The position numbers and the translations under genes are program-made. The notes beneath the pieces were generated by a model. That model had not been told where the DNA came from. It did not search any database and saw nothing but the letters and a program-made list of their open reading frames with translations. A stretch of DNA of 64,000 nt from Aureobasidium sp. EXF-3400 (taxonomy: Eukaryota; Ascomycota; Dothideomycetes; Dothideales; Saccotheciaceae), in contig SWBL01000269.1 in NCBI GenBank assembly GCA_024195585.1, forward strand, positions 1 through 64,000, read 5' to 3'. Below, one piece after another: positions 44,779-55,143 of this stretch; the stretch's first letter is position 1; each line of letters begins with the position of its first letter.

Positions 44779-46777
44779 TCAGCATCTTTCCTCCTCAGCA
44801 CCAGCACGTCCTTGTGCCTTCATTCTCATCAACCCTCTGACACCACCAGCTTTTCTAGCAGGCAACTCTTCATCACCAGCCGTAGCGCAATAGAACACAT
44901 ACAGCAGATTCGGCAGCGTCTGTCTGATATCCAGCACCCTGACTCCAAAATGCGTAGACAACAGTATCTCAATATCTTTGTTCAACAAGAAAACGCCGTA
45001 TTCGAAGCGGAAGCGAACAGCACCTTTTGAAAATAGAGGAAATGTTCGAGCGGCGGTTTCATCGGCGACGGCTTTGGAGGCTGTGCTGGTCGTGTTGAGG
45101 ATGGATATCGGGTCTAGGATTGTGGATGTGCTGCTGCGGGGTCGGCAAGGGTATGGGAGGACTGCTCCCAGGTAAAGCGAGAGGAGTTGGATGGCATGGC
45201 TGACGTGACCTAGAGCCGCAGCTAGAGATTCAGGGGTTGCTGTGTCTAGTGCTTCTGAGTTTGGCAGATGCATGCCGCGGATTGTGAAGGCGAGACTCTG
45301 ATTCGGCACTGGGGCTATTGGGTAGATTTTGGAAAGGTCATGGGTTACGCGGCGTCGTTGTTGGGTGATGGATGCTTTTATACTGGTGTGTTTGCCCGAC
45401 AGGTTTGAGATGTTGTCTTTGCCGTCGTCGACCTGTGATAGTATCTCCTTACGCAATGCAGAGTCGCGTGCGAGCAAATCTCTGCGGTTTTGGAGAGCTT
45501 TGCGTTTTTGATCGCGTTTCTGCTCTAGTGCTTTCAGCTGCTTCTTCACGGTCACCGTGGCGAAGTCGATAGTTTTGAGGAAATCAGTCGTCTCGGCAAG
45601 TTGGGTCTTCTCGTCCAGCGATGTTCTGTTGTCCTGTAACGTCTGTTCCAGCTCGGAAGCAAGCTGTTCTCTCAAGGCTAATGCGTCTTGAACGCTGTCA
45701 TCGAGCTTGGAGAGGCGTAGTAGAGCATCAAAGGATGAAGTGGGCAGTGTGCGAGAGGTAGTCATCTTTGCCGGGCCATCCTGGAAGGGGTTTAATGGCT
45801 CTTCAACTCGAGCATCGGTAAAAGCAGTATAGAAGCCATCCGTGAGATGGAACACGATACAATTGGGCGGAAAGGGGTGGTGGAAGCTCGAAAGCTATAT
45901 GCACAGGATAAGTATGAGAAACGTACGGGATGATCAAGAGAAGACTTACGCTTTTGCCAATGAACTGTAGAGAGCGCATGCTCAAGGTCATGTCTACCAA
46001 CAAGCAGTATTGCGACATGGCTTCGCTCTTGGCCCAGAACCTGAGGGTCAGCTCGTCCAGCCTCAGGAGTTGAGGATTATTCGAGTCAAAATGTATGTTT
46101 CTGAAATTGGGATTCATGGCCTTCTCAGCCACCTCGCTGACATAAATGGGTTCTTTGACGTGTCAATGGAAGGACGTAGAGGACATGGACGGCATCACTG
46201 ACCGACCTTGTTGATTTGGAATGTGTATAGAGTAGAACAAGTCGGCCATTCTCTGGGCAGATACATCGTGAAGGCGTCTCTGACGTTGTTGCGAGGTCGA
46301 GGCAGCCCATTCTAGAGTGCTTCGTCTGCGCAGTTTGGCGAACGAGGGCCGAGGTGGTGTGCGTTGTTTGGCAGGACTATTTGACAAGGGCGAGGTAGAC
46401 TCGTGTATTGGACGGAGGTCGTCGGAGGACTTCGAGTGGTTCATAGTAGTATTGGCATGGCGTAAAGCGAGTATCTTAGCTGGCGACTTCTTGGTGGCCG
46501 GTAGAGCTTCATCGTCAATTGTGCCTCGACGCGGTCGGGTTGCTTCATGGGACAGGGCAAGATTGCGAAGAGTTATGGCTTGCAGATGGCGAACCTTTCT
46601 GTTCTGTGTTTACGCGTGTTAGAACAAGGAAAATTCGGTTGGAATTACTTGTGCGAAACAGGGAAGGTGCTCGTGTTGTCTGGTTGTGTTGGAAGCAGGG
46701 AAGGTGCGGGGGCTTAGGCATACAGATGGAAGGAGCCACGGTCGTTCTCGCCGGGCATTGGGATCCGCATCTGGCAT
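44779..46777 (-). CDS. VPS38: Vps38/UVRAG-type subunit of PI3-kinase complex II
   Basis: Predicted 589 aa. Exons: 46777-46724, 46603-46207, 46152-45950 and 45894-44779. The ATG at 46777 is chosen because only its frame splices into the conserved NRKVRHLQAI block, giving RERPWLLPS-NRKVRHLQA as in fungal UVRAG homologues. Later blocks are EPIYVSEVAEKAMNPNF, a long coiled coil at about 275-380, and the C-terminal PLFSKGAVRFRFEYGVFLLNKDIE signature. Vps38/UVRAG joins Vps34, Vps15 and Vps30/Beclin in the endosomal PI3P-producing complex. The donor of intron 2 is GTCGGT, weaker than its neighbours. An Atg14 identity is less likely given the RERPWLLP and FRFEYGVFLLNKDI blocks. Confidence 0.87.
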
Positions 46778-46998
46778 TGTACGGACTGGAAACAGAGCAC
46801 TAGTGACGGAAGGCTCGCATTGACAAGGACATATGGAATTGGGATGTTCTCTTGACGAGCGTGTTTCGACATGTGACGATGATGAGCAGGTGCAGCAGCT
46901 GCGGGAAGCGGAGAAGACGGCGCCAAGACCGGGGGTCGATTTCGCATCTCGAATCACTATGGCGACTCTTTTTTGTTGCCCGTCCATCGCATATCACA
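46778..46998. promoter_or_regulatory. Bidirectional promoter VPS38 / MHR1
   Basis: Only 221 nt separate the two divergent start codons. Both leaders and promoters must lie in or overlap this stretch. No TATA box seen. Confidence 0.6.
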
Positions 46999-48221
46999 AT
47001 GTCTTTGTCGTCGTCCAAGGCCGAGCGACTGGCCAAACGGCTAGCCGACCACGGTCGCCATTTGTTTGTCTACCACCAAATATGGACCAACCAGGTCATC
47101 TACTCGCTGGAGCGCTCTATGAACGTGCGTTGCCAATCGCTGCACAAGTTATACCACCCAAGTCTGACAATGCCCGACAGAACAACCAAGTCCTGAAGCA
47201 GCTCACCTTTGCTGGAAAGAAGACTCTCCCCTCCGCCCTGCGCAAGGACATGTGGCGCCCGCTGCTCACTGCTACATTCCCCTCGCCGTCACAAGGTCTG
47301 GCCGCCTTCCGGAAACTGCGCGAGCTCCGTATGCTGCACGAACACAATTGGGAACACCCCGACCCGGATGCTCGCAAATTGCCCGAGAAGAAGGAGCGTG
47401 GACGTCTCATCATGGACCAAAAGGCCAACTCGATTGCCGACCTTGCTTGGGTATTGCGCCGACAAGAAGAGCTGGGTGTGAAGATGGCAGAGAAGCACGA
47501 GGCAGACCAGCATCGCATTCGTGAGGAGCTGCTGGCTCTGTCACATGAGGCTGAGGAGGGTGGTGTCGAGTTGCTCGAGCAATCCCTCGCAGATCAGCAG
47601 GCCACTATCGATAAGATGAAGCAAATGCAACAGCAGGGCGGTCCTGATGCTCCCTCGCGTAAGCAGATTGGTGAGACTATCGTCGCCTCGAAGCAGATGC
47701 GTCTCAGGCTCGAGAAGATGCGCGCTGCCAGCCAGGCCATCGAGGAAGCAAAGGGCAAGGCTCAGACCCAACTCGAAGCTGACAACGCTCGTGGTACTGC
47801 CCCGGACTCCATCTCTCTGGTCATCGAGCCCCCACGCATCTTCTCTCACCCTCCTCCTGAACTCAGTCCAAAGTCGAAGAAACACAACTCTGGCGTACCG
47901 GTACCTGTGTACACCACTGAGGGCGTCATCCTTCGATGGACCAACCCTCTGGATGCCGAGTTTGCTGCCGAATGGCCCTCTGCCGTCCAACACGAGTTCG
48001 CTGGACTGTCCCGCCACACTGCCGCCCCTCTTGACCAGGCGCCCGCTTTCAAGGCTGAGGAACTTATAAAGCGCAACACCAGCCATAAATACACGGCACT
48101 ACGCGACGCCCGCCAAAGCCAGGTTGAGGAGATCGGCGAGGATGTCGAGGAGATTAACGATGCCGAGTACGAACGATTGACTGGCAAATCTGCCGACAAT
48201 CTTGCTCCTGCTCGCCAGTAG
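46999..48221 (+). CDS. MHR1: Mhr1 / mitochondrial large-subunit protein mL67
   Basis: Predicted 388 aa. Exon 1 is 46999-47124 and exon 2 is 47181-48221 (56-nt intron). The start MSLSSSKAERLAKRLADHG and the block HLFVYHQIWTNQVIYSLER-SMN/NNQVLKQL..KKTLPSALRKDMWRPL match the Mhr1 family. In yeast this protein promotes mitochondrial DNA recombination and is also ribosomal protein mL67. A Gln/Glu/Lys-rich coiled-coil insert (about 180-255) and an acidic C-terminus extend it beyond the yeast length of ~226 aa. A longer in-frame reading from 46833 lies in the intron/promoter frame and is not used. It shares a 221-nt promoter with VPS38. Confidence 0.88.
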
Positions 48222-49069
48222 ATCATCTCTCTGGTTCTCACGCTTCTCTTTTCTTCAAACTTTCCAGCCTCTTCCCCTTATGGTGTGACCAAGACCACAT
48301 CATCTGTATATCTATACCTATACCTCCTCTTGGATGTTGTATGTACCTTTACTAGCATATGGCGGGCGCCATGGCGTTTATTGTTCATTTTACTGCTATG
48401 GACGAAATCGATATATAAAACAAAAAGCAAAGGTTCTCAAACGCTATAATCACTTGAGTTCGAGAAGGGATCCACATGTCAGCTGAAAATTGGGCGTCTT
48501 TGGGGCAGGATAGTTGAACGTCAACCCGGTCGCTAGAAACCTGGAATATGGTTGTGATCATTGAGACGACAGTCTTTAATGCTTGATTATTGCCTTCGTG
48601 ACTGTGTGTTGAGCAATATTAGAATTTGATGTGGATATCGTGAACAAAAGATATTGAGATTGTCAAAGTAGTAGCACTACATCAGGGGAGGAGGCTTTAG
48701 GATCTTCCAATCTGAATGATCAATAAAACTCGGTTACTGGCTAACGTAGTCTCACCAACCTTAGCTACACAGGGAATGTCTTTTTATGTCTGTAGAACTG
48801 CCCGGGTCGCTCTCTCAACTCCGGACTCCATGCCGTCGGTAGATATTCGGCAGAAGCTCTCATCTCATCGATACCGCGGCGCCTAATGGTTTCACCATTG
48901 ATCCTCCACCACTAATAGTTATGATCGTGTCAACAGTTAGTATTTTCAGTGATGGTCAACTTCGCAGTCTCGTCTCTCTATCTCTCACCTCCCACTCACG
49001 TGGTATATCTCCGCCCGCACCTCTGACAGCTCACACACTTCCTCACTTGTACTCCTGAGAAGCCTCAAA
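48222..49069. other. Intergenic
   Basis: 3' region of MHR1 and promoter of the F-box gene. A C-rich leader (about 48980-49065) precedes the ATG at 49070. Nothing else recognised. Confidence 0.6.
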
Positions 49070-49783
49070 ATGCTCGAATTGCTCTCGCTGTCAAATGAGT
49101 TGCTCATCCACATCTTCGCGGCGTGTCCGACTGTTCAAACAGCAACGCAACTCTCACGTGTCAACAAACAACTGCAATCAATATGGCTCCAACACACAGA
49201 TCAGATCGTCAGAGGCATTATCAAGTCGACGATCCCGGCAGCTGATATAGCCATCGACTTTGCCCTCAACGAGACGCGTCTCCGGAACTCGCTCAGTGAC
49301 AACGAACAACCTCCGCTCCGACTCTGGCTGCCCAATCTAATGCGCAATGCCGAGCTCTGTGCCAGCGCCCATGCAGCTTGCGCTGCCTACGTCGACCCCC
49401 CAAATTGTGTCCGCAAAACGCCCATGACGTTTCCTTCATCACCAGCCCACTGGTACTTTCTCCGCAGGGTGTTGCTCGCTTTCGATTACCCGCAGCTGAG
49501 GAACGCTGTGCACGCGGAGCTTTTGAAAGCTTCAGAAGAAACGAGAGAGGAAATTTTTCGTTTTCATTGGTTTCTTATAGGATACTCCAGCATGGACGAA
49601 GCGGTTCGTCAGGGTATACCGCGGGGTCTTAGACTGTTGAATGCCGAGCCTGGGGACGAATTTGAAGGCGACATGCATCAGAACGCTTGGTGGTATCAGG
49701 CTGAGGTTATCGGGTCGGCGCGCGGCGATCTCACCATCAATCCTGATGAGTTGTCTCTCGCCATCCAAGGATATAACTTATAA
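49070..49783 (+). CDS. F-box domain protein
   Basis: 237 aa, single exon. The N-terminal ~40 residues form an F-box (LLSLSNELLIHIFAACPTVQ, TATQLSRVNKQLQSIWLQ). Helical, Cys/Ala-rich sequence without further known repeats follows. This is a common type of small fungal F-box protein that may recruit substrates to an SCF ubiquitin ligase through Skp1. Target unknown. The ATG context is favourable (CTCAAAATGC). Confidence 0.8.
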   Translation: MLELLSLSNELLIHIFAACPTVQTATQLSRVNKQLQSIWLQHTDQIVRGIIKSTIPAADIAIDFALNETRLRNSLSDNEQPPLRLWLPNLMRNAELCASAHAACAAYVDPPNCVRKTPMTFPSSPAHWYFLRRVLLAFDYPQLRNAVHAELLKASEETREEIFRFHWFLIGYSSMDEAVRQGIPRGLRLLNAEPGDEFEGDMHQNAWWYQAEVIGSARGDLTINPDELSLAIQGYNL

Positions 49784-50047
49784 TACAGGCAAACACCGCC
49801 CAGCAGTCATCCCACCAAACACAGTTTTAATTACACATCATCTTGTGTCATAGACAATCCCAAGTCTTAGGCCAACCGTCGTCTATGCATGAGTATCAAA
49901 CTCAGTACGGGGGGATTAGACCAAACTAGCTTTACGATCTACGCACGCTCTCTCAAGGGTATCGAGTCTGCTCGCTCGGCTGTTGAATGTCTTCATCGGC
50001 TACATCCTTGGACTCTCGCCCACTTTCCCCGGTAACGATATGCATGT

Positions 50048-51021
50048 TCACTTCCTGCGTGAACTCGGTACATCCCCAATCATTTGGCAACTGCAATCTT
50101 CATCAGCATCAATCGATTTTGCAGTTGCACATGAGCTCGAGCTCAACGTCGCTGAAAAGTCTTGACCGAATTGGCAGGCACTTACGTGGTCCTTTGAATT
50201 GGTCTTGTCGCAAGGGGCTATGATCTCGCTCTCTTGCTGTTCATTTGTGATGATCGTCACGATTTTGGCGTCGGATAGGTCTCGCTGCTGTCTGGTATCA
50301 ACACAGAAAGCCAACGCCGCCATGTATTCTCCTGCCCAAGAGATTAGACTGTGATGAGCTCTACACATCGTTCGAGAACGTACCACATTTCGCCTGCCTG
50401 CGATGTATGCGCGTTTTACCGGCGACGTCGATAGATCTCTCTTGACAGCGGCGAAGGCCATCAAGCACTGGGCCTTCACATGGGTGATTGGCTTTGACGG
50501 CGGTCAGGGCTGGATCGTAGATGTAAGAGCCCTTTCCCTTCAGTGAAGTCGAAATATAAGCAGTGTTGTCAACGACCATCGTAGTAGTCACTGACGGCCT
50601 ATCTGCAAGCTTCAACGTGGGATTCTTATATGTCCCTTCCTCGAGGTCTTTGGCGAACTGGGAACGAAATTTTTCATGTGCAATAAAGGCCATATCGAGT
50701 ATGTGTTTATCTTCCCAATCGCTTAGACCAGCAATCTGGATGATGAGGCCGTAGCTAATCATTTTAGGTGAGCCTCTAAAGAGGGATTCGTTCAGCTGAA
50801 TATCTGTCCTTCGTTAGCTGTGTGTTCGACAACAACCTGCGATAGTGTCCTGTTGGTTGAAGAGTGGCTGAGCCGGTCTTTGCTCCCAGATGCTGTTATA
50901 GACAGTCACAACCCAGCTATCGCCATGAGCAGAAATAGGTCTTACCTAGTCGATCTGGTCGTATGGCAAGTGAAAGCGTAAAGAAAACAACCAAAGCGCT
51001 CAACAAATCAAATCGACCCAT
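50048..51021 (-). CDS. Secreted protein of unknown function
   Basis: Predicted 275 aa. Exons: 51021-50946, 50892-50837, 50795-50384 and 50331-50048; all phases agree. The middle intron is only 41 nt with a GTTGTT donor, so that junction is less certain. Residues 1-20 are a signal peptide (MGRFDLLSALVVFFTLSLA). The body includes a Gly/Ser/Tyr segment STSLKGKGSYIYDP and pairs of cysteines (HPCEGPVLDGLRRC, KCG.., AFCVDT, IAPCDK). The tail has further Cys residues (SCQM). No enzyme motif is visible. It is oriented away from the secreted SGNH protein at 52147, 1.1 kb off. A splice near GTAAGT at ~50186 could alter the C-terminus. Confidence 0.6.
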
Positions 51022-52146
51022 GACAGGCTTCGTTCAAGGGATACGATATAAGGCGGGCGAACCAGAGAACAGCAAGAACAACGAGACGATTATCAACGAA
51101 AGAACGTAGGTTGGATGGCAGTACGAGTATACATGGCAGCGACGGTGCTTTTCAATCATCCCAAGGTGTGTGCCGCATGAAACGCTGGGCAACAAACATT
51201 GCATGCCTAAGTTGAGGAACGAAGGAGCGGAAGAGATACGCCGACGGACATGGCTCATGGTAAGAAGCACCAAGCCTTGCCAGATTGGAAGGGTGAGAAG
51301 ATCTTGTACTGTGGCTCAACTAATGAAACCTGAGGTGCAGCACTGATCCTTTGGTATGTGACCAGGAAGAGTCCTATGAGGTATCTTACCGCCAAGGACG
51401 ATGTAGGCGCTACAAGGCGCGGCTATCGAGTTAGTCTTTGATGCATGCATTCGAGGCACTAACACTGCAGAAATACTGTGCAAATCAGATGATAGGATGA
51501 ACCAACACCAACTACTTTACTCTTCAGGAAGTCCCAGAGAAGTCACGACGGTATGGTCCAATGTAGAATCGAACTAAACCCATCACTATTGTAACGCTGA
51601 GTTTGGTGAGTGATTGTTCCACAAAGTGGTCGAGGGCGTAGGTTGAAGCGCTTGGAGTCATGTAGCTTGTTCCTGGACCCTGGAATCTTCTGCCAAGGTG
51701 ATCTCCCGCGTCTACAAAGCACGCGAAGGAATTGGTGCAGCGTCAAGCAAAACATGACATGTTGGTCTTCACCCTTTCAATATCAAAAATGTTGCGAATA
51801 TTGTGTCTGGACGATTAGGCGCTCAGTAACTCACCGAAGGATGCGGCGCCGCTGTCGGTAGGAGCGCAATATACCTTCTCGAGATGAGTTTTTGAATTTC
51901 AACAATGTGTGCGTTGGTCGACTCTCTCTGCCAGACCCAGCATGTATGTCGCGCCATCGATTCTGAAACCTACACTGCAATCTCAGCATTATGTATCTCG
52001 CATGGCATGAGCATCACAGAAGAACACTTCCTATCTGTAAGGATGTTCGAAAGAAGCCCATTTATACCTTGAAGGCAGCCGTATGCGTGCACCAGACATT
52101 TTCTTCGGTTCATCAATAGCTCCTACCTAGAGTATCTCGTCTCAGC
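51022..52146. other. Divergent intergenic region
   Basis: Between two divergent genes for secreted proteins. Short ORFs at 51034-51273, 51543-51755 and 51610-51861 are not protein-like. No element recognised. Confidence 0.55.
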
Positions 52147-55143
52147 ATGACGATATCCTTGCTTCTTTTGAGCATCTATTGCTCTCTTTTTTCTACATTG
52201 CTCACATCGGTTTCTGCTGCAGACGATGAAGACGCTTTTGACCTTTCGTTCTACACAAAAGGTGCCGCAATCGGTGACTCGTAAGGCATTATTCAACCTT
52301 CATCGATCCAAAATCCTAATACTGCCATCTTCACAGATATACTGCCGGTATAGGAGCGGGCAATGAAGAGAATTGGAGTTGTTCTCGATATGACGGCTCA
52401 TACGCAAGTCTGGTATCACTCCAACTAGGAGTTGACCGGAGTAAGCTGGATTTTACGTATACGGCTTGTAGCGGTGCAGTCGTAGACGACATCTCAAAAC
52501 AGGCCAAGGCGCTCTCTAGCGGTCAGGAGTTTGTCATCATGTCTGCGGTATGTTGTGGAGATTTTTGACAGGCTGTAAGGCCACTAACATACTGATAGGG
52601 AGGCAACGACGCCAAACTTTCCGATATCCTGAATTCATGCGTTTACAGTTTCTATGGAGGCTTGAGCCACCCAAGCTGCGAGAAAGTCCTAGAGGCCTCG
52701 CGGTCCATAATTGAGGGCGACCAATTTGCGGCCAAGTTGGATGCACTCATCGAGCTCGTCAAATCGAAGTTGACACCAGATGGCAACATGTTCGTGGTTG
52801 GGTCTGATCCCAACATTAACCAATACCTCTTCTTCTGACACAAGATAGATACTACGCCGGCTATGCAAATTTTTTGACACGACTGACAATACTTGTAACA
52901 CTGTTTCCTGGCATGTGTGGATCAACCTGTTTACCAGAAAATTTCTTACCAAGGATCGCCGAGAGAAAATGAACACCCTGGTAGAGGCGATGAATAATGC
53001 TCTATTCTCTGCAGTGCAGCGAGCAGGACCCCAAGTACACTTTATCGACTATGATAACGACGTTGGTGTCTCGAGAGGTAGGTACTGTCAACCTGGTCAA
53101 GACGAGGGTAGTGGTCGAGGAGCTAATTTGGAGGATCTTTTCTTCTACGAAATGAAATCGTTTGACTCGCCATGGTTGGAGGTGGGCGACGCTAATTATC
53201 ACGGCGAGCTCAAGCGAAGTCTTATCGAAGAAGATGGCGTCCTTCCCACAAATGACACCCTGGGCGGTATGTATGGCGCTTTGATGCAGAAAGCGATTGA
53301 TGAGAGTGCCGATGACGGACAAGATGGGTATGCTGCTGTACAAGACGACAATGGGAATATCGACCTCGAGGATGAGGTTAAAGACGTAGAGTCGAGTCTG
53401 CTCAGACGTACCGCATCGCTTCAGAGACCTGGCTCGGTCAAAATGGTAAATCGCAACGAGAACACGACCATCTCTTGGAACCTCACGCAGAACCCTGACT
53501 CTCATTCTTCTGCGTCATACAACGTCAGTCAAGGCCCTATCCTCGGTTCCAAAGTATCTCTCGGACATGCCAACGCTCCTTCCTCATTCATAGCCGGACA
53601 CACGAACATGCATTTCGCGAACACCACAGCTTTCACCAACGGGTCATCTATGGGCACTGTTATTGCCAACCGAACCCATGTCTTGTTTGGAAACAAAGCA
53701 GTGGCGAGAATCAATATCGTGAAGTTGTTCGTCAGCGACGACACCTCGAGGGTGTTCCACCCTACTCAGGGCGGACATGCCTTGATTGCAAACATGATCC
53801 TGTATCAGATGGCAGCAGACAATGCTCGACGGTTAGGTGAGAATACACTGCAAGATAACAGGAGGGAGAGAAAGGGAACGATCGGAATTACAATGCTGGA
53901 GTGGCAGTCAGGCTAATATGATCTTTGTGAACAGGTATTGATTCAATCCCACCAATGATATCCAACACTACAGGCGATGGCTGGCCTGATTTACCAGGCG
54001 CCGCCTGCAATCAAGACTCGACTGACACCTGGGCTGGCCGTGATGCCATGATTTCAGCCGTCAAAGATTTTTGTGCAGGTGAGCGCTATCAAACTGACTG
54101 TGCTTGAGCTGCCATCAGGGTACTGACATTTGCACAGATCCGCACAACACGAGGGGATCGAAGGGTCAGTTGACCAGTGCAACCTTCGGCTCTGAATTCG
54201 ACTACATGAATGTGTCCATAAGCTGGGAGAGCGACAATGCCGCAGTCATCAGCGAACATGGTTGCTCAACATGGCTTGATATCGTGACGGATGGCTGCAA
54301 CGTCCCTCAATCCGGTCAGGATAACGACAAACACGGCGGCTTAATCGGATACACAAACACCAAGCTGAATGCTACCATGAAGATCGAGCCTCTTGTGATG
54401 AGGAAAATATGGGATGGGGGTCAAGCTGGCGGTCAGCAATGCAACAGTATCGATACCAACAACTACATCGACCAAGATACTCTGGCGTCTAACATTGACG
54501 ACTTCTGTGCAAAGTCAGCCGGGCAGAACATCTCAGAGTCGGACTCAACCTTTTCGCAAGTGTACAACGACGGCACGCCCGATCGAGTTGAGCTATCGAC
54601 GCAGTGGCCCAAGGGCGAGCGCAAATACGAGGTCTTCAAGGAAGAGTGCCTTTACTACATGAACGTCATCAAGTAAGTTTGTCTCCTCGTACGCAAACAC
54701 ACGACGTTGGCAGCGCTCCTAACCATCAATTTTCTTCGTATAGCAATGGCTGCAGTCTTCCCGGTGACAACAACAAAATGAACTGGAAGCACGGCGGCAG
54801 CATTTCCGACAATAACAACATATTATACAAGATATCGCCCACACAAGCCCGTCCACCGCCGCCCGATGCTCCCCTCGGTCACTGCAAAGCTCAGTACTGG
54901 GGCATCTTGTTCGCTGTCACCATGACCGGAGGCGGTTTTTCGAACAGCGATCACGGCGCTGCTCTGGAACGCGAGTTCCACAATTGCGGTGCCACGACCT
55001 GGTTCACTTTTAAATACTTCGACACGCCTGCAGAGGACGGTACGGAGTGGAGCGTGTATGGACAATTGCCCATTACGATCTCGTCTCATTGCGTAAGGAG
55101 AGCTATAAGGAGGGTCGGCGGATTTGTCAACAACCAGTGTTAG
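52147..55143 (+). CDS. Large secreted SGNH/GDSL-hydrolase-like protein, apparent frameshift
   Basis: Exons as read: 52147-52280, 52337-52547, 52599-52801, 52849-53836, 53935-54078, 54138-54672 and 54744-55143. A signal peptide (MTISLLLLSIYCSLFSTLLT) leads into an SGNH-hydrolase fold. Block I is AAIGDSYTAGIG with nucleophile Ser45, block III is GGNDAKLSD, and the His block is FHPTQGGHALIAN. The C-terminal ~330 residues (from about 53935) form a second, Cys-containing region with no recognised family (CSTWLDIVTDGCN, NGCSLPGDNNK). Near 52869-52875, within GYANF(F)DTTDNTC, the frame shifts by one base at a run of six T; one more T would keep the protein open. This is either a real disabling indel or a homopolymer error. 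Such proteins are probably extracellular esterases; substrate unknown. Confidence 0.72.

Noticed and set aside
46833..46998. Longer MHR1 start
   Set aside because: The in-frame stretch runs through the promoter and intron frame; the conserved first exon starts at 46999 in another frame.
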